Shown one piece after another: positions 50,004 through 57,147 of a stretch of 64,000 nucleotides of DNA. Made by a program: the position numbers and the translations under genes. The notes under the pieces are model-generated. The model saw only the letters and a list, made by a program, of their open reading frames with translations. It did not search any database and had not been told where the DNA came from. The stretch comes from Nonomuraea turcica (lineage in GTDB: Bacteria; Actinomycetota; Actinomycetes; Streptosporangiales; Streptosporangiaceae). The first letter of the stretch is position 1; the number at the start of each line of letters is the position of its first letter. The stretch spans positions 248,001-312,000 of the forward strand of contig NZ_JAUZQF010000003.1 of NCBI RefSeq assembly GCF_030718205.1. The letters are read 5' to 3'.

Positions 50004-51041
50004 TTGTTAAGGAAGCGACGGGCAGCAGTTGTTCTGGCCACCGTCCTCGGCGTCACGATCTGGGGGACGGCCACGGCGTCCGCCGATCGCACGACGCCGG
50101 CAGGTCCCTGGGTCCAGGACGCGCAGCAGGTCTCTCTCCAGCGCCTGCACACCTACGACGAGCTCACCACCGCGTTACAACACCTGGAGCAGCGCTCCAA
50201 GGGCGCGATCGACGTCGCGTCGATCGGGAGAACGCACGAAGGCCGCGACATCTGGACCGCGACGGTCGGCACCGGACCGACCCGGGTTCTCTACATCACG
50301 CAGCAGCACGGCAACGAGCCATTGGGCACGGAGGCGGCCCTGCAACTCCTGGAGCGAATCGGCGCTTCGCAGGCCGAATGGGCCACTGACGTGCTCGATG
50401 ACGTGACGCTGCGCGTCGTCGTGCGCGCGAACCCCGACGGCACCGAACGGTTCCAGCGGCAGAACGTCGATCCTGCCTGCTCCGGCGCCTTCTGCGCGCC
50501 GGGGGTGGGATTCGACATCAACCGCTACCACGACCCGGCGATGTCCCCCGAGGCCAACCCGGTGCCGGAGGCGGCCGCGATCCAGCGGATGGTGCGCTCG
50601 TGGCGGCCGGACATCACCGTGGACTACCACCACCAGGGCAGCTACCGCCAGCCCGACGGTTCCCTGGACACCACCTCGGTCCTGTGGCCCACCAACCCCG
50701 GGGTGGCACCGCAGGTCGTCGCCGACAGCAAGCGGGTCGCGGCCCTGGTGCACACCTCGCTGCAGCAGTACGGCTTCGCCAACGTCAGCCTCTACCCCGG
50801 CGACTCCCTCCCCGGCATCGCGCGCAACTCCTTCGGCCTGCAAGGCAGTGCGAGCCTGCTGATCGAGCTGCGCGGCGGCATCGGCCAGAAGTCCGGTGGC
50901 TATCTGATCCGCACCGCCTACGCCTCCATGGCCGCCCTGCTGCAGGCCGCCGCCGACGGCAGCCTCGCCGCCCTCGACCCGGCGGTCGCCGACACCATTC
51001 CGAAACGCGGCGAGCCGATCGACCAAGACGACGTGGAGTGA
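50004..51041 (+). CDS. Secreted M14 zinc carboxypeptidase
   Basis: 345 residues, starting at TTG 50004 with AAGGAG 7 bases upstream. Signal peptide RRAAVVLATVLGVTIWGTATASA. Active-site residues: HGNEPLGTE (zinc His/Glu), VRANPDGTERF, FDINRYHDP, second His in VDYHHQG and catalytic Glu in LLIELRGG. Codons 2 and 58 are TTA (50007 and 50175), so expression may depend on the leucyl tRNA for UUA. Paralogue of the divergent gene at 48.3 kb. Confidence 0.9.
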   Translation: MLRKRRAAVVLATVLGVTIWGTATASADRTTPAGPWVQDAQQVSLQRLHTYDELTTALQHLEQRSKGAIDVASIGRTHEGRDIWTATVGTGPTRVLYITQQHGNEPLGTEAALQLLERIGASQAEWATDVLDDVTLRVVVRANPDGTERFQRQNVDPACSGAFCAPGVGFDINRYHDPAMSPEANPVPEAAAIQRMVRSWRPDITVDYHHQGSYRQPDGSLDTTSVLWPTNPGVAPQVVADSKRVAALVHTSLQQYGFANVSLYPGDSLPGIARNSFGLQGSASLLIELRGGIGQKSGGYLIRTAYASMAALLQAAADGSLAALDPAVADTIPKRGEPIDQDDVE

Positions 51042-51119
51042 CATAGGCCAGGACGAAGAAGAATCGCACCATGTACGGCACCGTGGCGCCGGGACACCGG
51101 CGCATCCGCCTGGACGAGC

Positions 51120-51221
51120 CACGCCGAGCTGCGTCAAGAGCTCCAGCGGCTCGAGTCGCAGCGCTCCGACGTCCTTGACGTGACACAGATCGGCACGTCG
51201 AACCGTGGACGTGAGATCTGA
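51120..51221 (+). pseudogene. Fragment of a third M14 carboxypeptidase
   Basis: HAELRQELQRLESQRSDVLD then VTQIGTSNRGREI-stop. This aligns with TYDELTTALQHLEQRSKGA and IGRTHEGRDIW of the intact gene just upstream; TGA replaces the Trp codon. No start codon is in frame, and a neighbouring frame from 51071 reads into it, so at least one frameshift also occurred. The rest of the gene is gone. Probably the remnant of a tandem duplicate. Confidence 0.72.
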
Positions 51222-51286
51222 GCCGCGCCTGGACCGGTGGCCGGCTCGGTGCACGACAGGTCGCCGAAGTGGCCGCGCACAAGCGT

Positions 51287-53128
51287 CTAGCCGAGGGCGT
51301 GGTCTAGGTTGAAGGCGGCGCTGATGAGCGCCAGGTGGGTGAACGCCTGCGGGAAGTTGCCGAGCTGCTCTCCGGTGTGGCCGATCTGCTCGGCGTACAG
51401 GCCGAGGTGGTTGGCGTAGGTGAGCATCTTCTCGAAGGCGAGGCGGGCCTCGTCCAGGCGGCCGGCGCGGGCCAGGGCCTCGACGTACCAGAACGAGCAG
51501 ATGGAGAAGGTACCTTCCGGGCCCACCAGCCCGTCGGGACTGGCCTCGGGATCGTAGCGGTAGACCAGCGAGTCGGAGACCAGGTCGCGGCCGAGCGCCT
51601 CCAGCGTGGACAGCCATTTGGGGTCGGTGGGCGAGACGAACTTGGCCAGCGGCATCATCAGGATCGACGCGTCGAGGACATCGTCGTCGAAGTGCTGGAC
51701 GAACGACTGCAGACTGTCCGACCAGCCGTGTCGCATGATGTCGCGGTAAATCGTGTCACGGGTCTCCCGCCAGCGCGGTATGTCGGCGGGCAGACCGCGC
51801 TGCGCGGCCATGCGCATGGCGCGTTCGATGGCCACCCAGCACATCAGGCGCGAATAGACGAAGTTCTTGCGTCCGCCGCGGGTCTCCCAGATGCCCTCGT
51901 CGGGCTGGTCCCAGTTGTCGCAGACCCAGTTCACCAACGTGCACACCTCCTCCCAGCGCTCGCTGGAGATCGGGGTGCCCCATTTGTTGTACAGGTAGAT
52001 GGAGTCGATGAGCGCTCCGTAGATGTCCAGCTGGAGCTGGTGAACCGCGTCGTTGCCCACGCGGGCGGGGGATGATCCCCGGTAGCCCTCGAGGTGGGTC
52101 AGCTCCTGTTCGGGAAGGTCGCTGCGGCCGTCGATGCCGTACATGATCTGCAAGGGGCCGGTGCCGAGGTCGCGGTCGCTCCCGACGTGCTTGGACAGGA
52201 ACCCCATGAACGCCTCCGCCTCCCCGGTGAAGCCGAGTCTGAGCAGGGCGTAGACGCAGAACGCGGCGTCGCGTACCCACACGTAGCGGTAGTCCCAGTT
52301 GCGTGCGCCGCCGATCCGCTCGGGCAGGCTGGTCGTGGGGGCGGCGACGATCCCGCCGGTCGGGGCGTAGGTGAGCAGCTTCAGCGTCAGGGCGGAGCGG
52401 TGGACGACCTCCCGCCACCGGCCCCGGTAACGGGAGGCCGACAGCCACTTCCGCCAGAACCGCACCGTGGAGGAGAACTCCGCCTCGGCCTCCTCGATCG
52501 GGCAGCCCCGAGGCGCTATCCCCGCGCCGACGCGGTCGAGGGCGAACACCGCGTGCTCGCCCTCGGCCAGCTTGAACCGGCTCCAGACGTCCTGACCGTC
52601 GGCCTCCACGGGCACGCTGGCGGACAGGGCGAGGGACAACGACTCCGACTCAAAAGTGGTCCGTGACCCGTCCAGGTGGAGCGTGTGAGGGTGCCTGGCA
52701 TAGTCGAACCGGGGCGCCACCCGGGCGCGGAACGGCATCGTGCCGCGTACGCAGAAGATCCGGCGGATCAGCCGGTGCCGGTCGGCTTCGAGGCGGTCGC
52801 CGGCGATCGGCATGAAGTCCTGGATCTCGCCGACCCCGTCCTCGGCGAAGAATCGGGTGATCAGGACGTTGGTGTCGGGGAAGTAGAACTGTTTGGTGGT
52901 CGCCGGCACGTCGGCCGCCAGCTCGAACGAGCCGCCCTTGCCGGCGTCCAGGATCGAGCCGAACACGCTGGGCGAGTCGAATCTCGGACAGCAGTACCAG
53001 TCGATCGTGCCGTTGGTGCCCACGAGCGCGACGGTCCGCAGGTCGCCGATCAGCCCGTGCTCCCCGATCGGCAGGTAGCGGGGGTTGTCCCAGGCCCTGG
53101 CCGTCGCGTCGGCGTTGTCTGCCTGCAT
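51287..53128 (-). CDS. GH15 family trehalase/glucoamylase-like hydrolase
   Basis: 613 residues from the ATG at 53128; cytoplasmic. N-terminal beta-sandwich (YLPIGEHGLIGDLRTVALV, TIDWYCCPRFDSPS) and C-terminal (alpha/alpha)6 barrel. Landmarks: GARNWDYRYVWVRDAAF, catalytic acid in DEGIWETRGG and catalytic base in LYAEQIG. In actinobacteria this architecture is mostly alpha,alpha-trehalase; glucoamylase or isomaltase activity is the alternative. Monocistronic by context; it converges on the peptidase remnant. Confidence 0.88.
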   Translation of the reverse strand: MQADNADATARAWDNPRYLPIGEHGLIGDLRTVALVGTNGTIDWYCCPRFDSPSVFGSILDAGKGGSFELAADVPATTKQFYFPDTNVLITRFFAEDGVGEIQDFMPIAGDRLEADRHRLIRRIFCVRGTMPFRARVAPRFDYARHPHTLHLDGSRTTFESESLSLALSASVPVEADGQDVWSRFKLAEGEHAVFALDRVGAGIAPRGCPIEEAEAEFSSTVRFWRKWLSASRYRGRWREVVHRSALTLKLLTYAPTGGIVAAPTTSLPERIGGARNWDYRYVWVRDAAFCVYALLRLGFTGEAEAFMGFLSKHVGSDRDLGTGPLQIMYGIDGRSDLPEQELTHLEGYRGSSPARVGNDAVHQLQLDIYGALIDSIYLYNKWGTPISSERWEEVCTLVNWVCDNWDQPDEGIWETRGGRKNFVYSRLMCWVAIERAMRMAAQRGLPADIPRWRETRDTIYRDIMRHGWSDSLQSFVQHFDDDVLDASILMMPLAKFVSPTDPKWLSTLEALGRDLVSDSLVYRYDPEASPDGLVGPEGTFSICSFWYVEALARAGRLDEARLAFEKMLTYANHLGLYAEQIGHTGEQLGNFPQAFTHLALISAAFNLDHALG

Positions 53129-53246
53129 GTTCTCAACATAGGCAGCGCACTGGCTCACGTGGCGCTGCCGTTCGTCAAGGGGGCACAGATCTTCCCGGCG
53201 ACCGGCAGCCGCCATGAGGTAAGGCCAACCACCACATTACCGACTA

Positions 53247-53275
53247 TTGACTCTTGGCTGCGATATCAGTAGCTT
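53247..53275 (+). promoter_or_regulatory. Sigma-70-like promoter for iclR and the uronate operon
   Basis: -35 TTGACT (53247-53252), 17-base spacer, -10 TAGCTT (53270-53275), about 50 bases before the iclR start. Confidence 0.55.
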
Positions 53276-53327
53276 CCCTCCCAGTTATCGGTTTCACATC
53301 CCATTCATCGGGCCGTTAGAGGGAACT

Positions 53328-54119
53328 ATGGCGGAGCTTGACCGTCTGGCCGGGACTCTGGAGCGCGGTTTCGCGATTCTGGAGTTGCTCGCCGCGGAGC
53401 GGTCGATCACAGCGGTGCAGATCGCGGACCGGCTGGGTCTGTCGCGAAGCGCCACGTACCGGATCCTGGGCACGCTCCGCCAGCGGGGTTACGTCGACTG
53501 GGACGGCACCGAACAGGTGAGTCTCGGTCCGCGTGCCGTCACCCTCGGCATGGCGGCGCTGAGCAACTTCGACCCCTACCTCGCCGCCCAGGCGCATCTG
53601 CGGGATCTGTCCCGGGAATTGTCCGAGGCGGCTCTGATGGCGGTGCGCGACGGCGAGCAGATGGTGTACGTCGCCCACGAGGACGTCACCGACCACTCCA
53701 TCGCGGTCCGCCGGTTGCTCGGTGTGCGCCGCCAGATGCACAGCACGTCACTCGGCAAGGCGTACCTCGCGGCTCTGCCGATCGACGAGGTCGACGCCCT
53801 CATTGACCGGCTCGACCTGACCCCGTACACCCCGACCACGATCACGGACCGTGCGAGGCTGCGCGCCGAGCTCGACGAGACCCGCGCTCGCGGCTACTCG
53901 ATCGACAACAGCGAGAACGAACCGGACGTGTTCTGCTTCGGCGCCGCGATCCGCGACGAACGCGGCATGCCCATCTGCGCGATCAGCGTGGCGGGCCCGC
54001 GTGAGCGGATGCTCGGAAAACAGGATGTGGTCCCGCGCAGAGTGTCCGAAGTGGCACTCGCGATCTCCCGCCGGCTCGGATTCGTCGGGCCTGTCAATTT
54101 TGTGAATCTGGGAAGGTAG
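53328..54119 (+). CDS. IclR-family regulator of the uronate-oligosaccharide operon
   Basis: 263 residues. Winged helix at 5-70 (GTLERGFAILELLAAERSIT, DRLGLSRSATYRILGTLRQ) and the IclR effector domain at 80-255 (AVRDGEQMVYVAHED, HSTSLGKAYLAALP, NENEPDVFCFGAAIRD-type region). GAGGG lies 5 bases before the ATG at 53328. It is the first gene of the cluster, 7 bases before the transporter. IclR proteins of this kind (KdgR type) sense 2-keto-3-deoxygluconate or related acids, which fits the genes downstream. Confidence 0.9.
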   Translation: MAELDRLAGTLERGFAILELLAAERSITAVQIADRLGLSRSATYRILGTLRQRGYVDWDGTEQVSLGPRAVTLGMAALSNFDPYLAAQAHLRDLSRELSEAALMAVRDGEQMVYVAHEDVTDHSIAVRRLLGVRRQMHSTSLGKAYLAALPIDEVDALIDRLDLTPYTPTTITDRARLRAELDETRARGYSIDNSENEPDVFCFGAAIRDERGMPICAISVAGPRERMLGKQDVVPRRVSEVALAISRRLGFVGPVNFVNLGR

Positions 54120-54126
54120 CCCAAAG

Positions 54127-55395
54127 ATGCGACGGATCCTGGCCTCCTGCATCGCAATGATGACGCTCGCCGCATGTGCGCCGGGCACGACAAGCGGAGG
54201 CGGGAGCGAACAGGTCGATGACAAGACGCTGACGTACCTCTACTTCACCGACGGGCCCGACGAGCAGGCGACCCGCACTCTGATCGCCGACTACGAGAAG
54301 AAGAGCGGCGTGAAGGTCGATCTCCAGATCGTCCCCTTCGACAACCTGGAGCAGCGGCTCCAGGCCCGGCTGTCCGGCGGGAACGCGCCGGACGTGGCGC
54401 GGCTGACGAACATCTCGCCCTTCCGCAGCGATCTGCTGGACCTGAACCAGTTCCAGAAGGCAGCGCTGGACGGCCAGTTCATCGACGGCGCGAACGCCTA
54501 CGTCAAGGGAGCCAACGGCGAGCTGCTCGCGGTGCCGAGCGACCTGACGATGAACGGCCCCATGGTCAATGTGGACCAGTTCAAGAAGGCGGGGGTGTCG
54601 CTGCCGGACGTCGCCAAACCCTGGAAGTGGGAGGAGATGGTGGCGGCCGCCCAGAAGGTGCAGAAGGCCAACAAGACCCAGTACGCGATCGCGATGGACG
54701 TCTCCGGGCACCGCTTCTCCACCATGCTGAGCCAGTTCGGCACCGCGTTCTTCAGCGCGGACGGCACCTCGGTGGGGCTGGACACGCAGAAGACGACGGC
54801 GGCGGTGAAGCTCTTCGCCGACCTGAACGCCTCCGGCGTCATGCCCGCGGACCTGTGGCTGCAGGCCGGCTCCAAGTACAAGGCCGCCAACGAGATCTTC
54901 CTGGCCCAGCAGACCCCGGTCTACATCAGCGGGAACTGGCAGGTCAGCGCCTTCGCCAAGGACGCGACGTTCACCTGGGCCGCCGCGCCGAACCCCTGCC
55001 AGGAGACGTGCGGCGGCTTCCCCGGCGGCAAGTTCATGGTGTCGTTCAAGCAGAGCAAGCGGCAGCAGGCCGCGGCCGACTTCATCGCCTTCATGAACTC
55101 CAAGGAGTCGCAGGAACGCCTGGCCAAGGAGGCGAACTTCCTGCCGACCAGGAAGGACCTCATCTCCTCCGGCGTCGACTACCCGCAGCGTGACGCCGAC
55201 ATGAAGGTGTTCCTCGCCGACGTGAGCCGGACCCCGCCGCAGGCCTTCGCCTCCTCCTACAGCCCGGCGTTCGCCGCCACGGCGAAGGCCACCGTCGACG
55301 CCCTGGGCAAGGTGCTGGCCAAGAGCCAGACGCCGGAGCAGGCCGTCGAAACGATCAAGGCCGCGGCGGAGAAGGCGATCAAGGACACCAAGTGA
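54127..55395 (+). CDS. Sugar ABC importer substrate-binding lipoprotein (family 1)
   Basis: 422 residues. Lipoprotein signal MRRILASCIAMMTLAAC, then a MalE-type fold (LTYLYFTDGP, VDLQIVPFDNLEQRLQARLS, DVARLTNISPF). Oligosaccharide binder; a unit with the two permeases. No ATPase gene is present in the operon, so a shared MsiK/UgpC-type ATPase elsewhere must energise it, as is usual in actinomycetes. Confidence 0.92.
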   Translation: MRRILASCIAMMTLAACAPGTTSGGGSEQVDDKTLTYLYFTDGPDEQATRTLIADYEKKSGVKVDLQIVPFDNLEQRLQARLSGGNAPDVARLTNISPFRSDLLDLNQFQKAALDGQFIDGANAYVKGANGELLAVPSDLTMNGPMVNVDQFKKAGVSLPDVAKPWKWEEMVAAAQKVQKANKTQYAIAMDVSGHRFSTMLSQFGTAFFSADGTSVGLDTQKTTAAVKLFADLNASGVMPADLWLQAGSKYKAANEIFLAQQTPVYISGNWQVSAFAKDATFTWAAAPNPCQETCGGFPGGKFMVSFKQSKRQQAAADFIAFMNSKESQERLAKEANFLPTRKDLISSGVDYPQRDADMKVFLADVSRTPPQAFASSYSPAFAATAKATVDALGKVLAKSQTPEQAVETIKAAAEKAIKDTK

Positions 55396-56288
55396 GCCCT
55401 TCTCACGCACGCCGCGCCAAACCCTGGAACCAGCGGCTGGCACCGTACCTGTTCGTCCTGCCCAACATGCTGATCTTCGGGTTGTTCGTCGTGTACCCGG
55501 CGATCAACAACTTCAACATCAGCCTGTACGACAGCCGCAACGGCCGCGACTTCACCTTCGTGGGCGGCGCGAACTACCAGGAGCTGCTCAGCTCGGAGGC
55601 CTTCTGGAGCGCCGCCCGCGCGACCGCGGTGTTCGCCACGTGCTTCGTGGTGCTCACGACGGTCCTGTCGGTGGCGCTGGCCTTGATGCTCAACCGGCGC
55701 ATCAAGGGCCGGGCGTTCTTCCGCACGGTGTTCTTCCTGCCGGTCGTGTTGTCGCCGGTCGTGGTGGGCCTGATCTGGGGCTGGATCTTCGACCGCGGCA
55801 ACGGGTTGCTCAACACCGTGCTGGGACGGATCGGGCTGGGGCAACCGGGGTGGCTGGTCGACGGCGGCCTGGCGATGATCGTTGTGATCTTCGTGGGGTT
55901 GTGGATGCACATCGGCTTCTACATCCTCATCATCCTCGCCGGGCTGCAGGGCATCGATCCGACGTATTACGAGGCTGCGAGGATGGACGGCGCCACGAAC
56001 TGGCAACAGCTGCGGAAGATCACGCTGCCGCTGCTGCGGCCGACCACGATGGTGGTGATCATCCTCAGCCTCATCGCCGGTTTCCAGGCATTCGACTACA
56101 TCTGGACGCTCACCGGCGGCGGGCCCATCGGCGCGACCACACTGATGGTCCAGTACATCTACGAGAACGCCTTCGAGTCCCCGATCCGGTACGGCCTGGC
56201 CGCGGCCGCGTCCGTGGTGCTGTTCATCACGGTGTTCGCGCTGACTCTGCTCAACTTTCTGTACGGCAGGCGCAAGGAGGCGACGTGA
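55392..56288 (+). CDS. Sugar ABC importer permease 1 (MalF type)
   Basis: 298 residues, six helices. LAPYLFVLPNMLIFGLFVVY start, EAA loop YYEAARMDGATNWQQLRKIT and end LLNFLYGRRKEA. GTGA overlap with the binding-protein stop. Confidence 0.93.
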   Translation: MSPSHARRAKPWNQRLAPYLFVLPNMLIFGLFVVYPAINNFNISLYDSRNGRDFTFVGGANYQELLSSEAFWSAARATAVFATCFVVLTTVLSVALALMLNRRIKGRAFFRTVFFLPVVLSPVVVGLIWGWIFDRGNGLLNTVLGRIGLGQPGWLVDGGLAMIVVIFVGLWMHIGFYILIILAGLQGIDPTYYEAARMDGATNWQQLRKITLPLLRPTTMVVIILSLIAGFQAFDYIWTLTGGGPIGATTLMVQYIYENAFESPIRYGLAAAASVVLFITVFALTLLNFLYGRRKEAT

Positions 56289-57139
56289 GCCGGCGTCGGT
56301 GGACCTCGATCGGCGGGAGCGCCGTCCCGTCCGTGGGACAGGTCGTCACGTATGCGATCCTCATCGGATTGAGCATCGTCGTGCTCGCCCCGGTGGTGTG
56401 GGCGGTGCTGTCGTCGTTCAAGACGCAGAGCGAGCTGGCGCAGCGCCCGCCCGCGCCGCTGCCGTCATCACTGGCGACGGCCAACTACACCGAGGCGCTC
56501 GGCTCGTTCGACTTCGGTCTCTATCTGCAGAACAGCGTGATCGTGACGGTCGGCGCGACGCTGCTGACCGTGGTCGTCAACACGATGTGCGCCTACGGGC
56601 TGGCGAAATACAACTTCCGCGGCCGTGACGTGTTGTTCCTGATCGTGCTCGGTACCATCATGATCCCGCTCCAGCTCATCTTCATCCCCGTCTACCAGAT
56701 GGCCGCCCAGCTGGGACTGGTGAACTCGCTGTGGGGGTTGATCATCCCGCCCGCGGCCACCCCGACAGGCGTGTTCCTGCTGCGCCAGTACATGCTGGGC
56801 ATCCCCGACGACCTCATCGAGGCGGCCCGCATCGACGGCGCGGGCGAGTTCCGGATCTTCGCCAGGATCGTGGTGCCCCTGTGCGGCGCGGCGCTCGCGG
56901 TGGTCACGATCTTCTCGGTGATGTGGCGGTGGAACGACTTCCTGTGGCCGCTGATCATCAGCCAGGACCAGGCGAAGTACACCCTGCCGGTGGCCCTGGC
57001 CCAGTTCAACAGCCAGCTGTCGGTGCCGTTCAACTACATCCTGGCGATGTCGGTGGTCAGTATGCTCCCGGTCGTCGTGATCTTCCTGATCCTGCAGCGC
57101 CACATCGTTCGCGGCATCGCCAACACCGGATTCAAGTAG
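56285..57139 (+). CDS. Sugar ABC importer permease 2 (MalG type)
   Basis: 284 residues from the GTG at 56285 (overlaps the previous stop). MalG-type end and EAA loop DDLIEAARIDGAGEFRIFAR; VMWRWNDFLWPLIISQ is the typical late motif. Pairs with permease 1. Confidence 0.93.
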   Translation: MSRRRWTSIGGSAVPSVGQVVTYAILIGLSIVVLAPVVWAVLSSFKTQSELAQRPPAPLPSSLATANYTEALGSFDFGLYLQNSVIVTVGATLLTVVVNTMCAYGLAKYNFRGRDVLFLIVLGTIMIPLQLIFIPVYQMAAQLGLVNSLWGLIIPPAATPTGVFLLRQYMLGIPDDLIEAARIDGAGEFRIFARIVVPLCGAALAVVTIFSVMWRWNDFLWPLIISQDQAKYTLPVALAQFNSQLSVPFNYILAMSVVSMLPVVVIFLILQRHIVRGIANTGFK

Positions 57140-57147
57140 AGGTTCAC

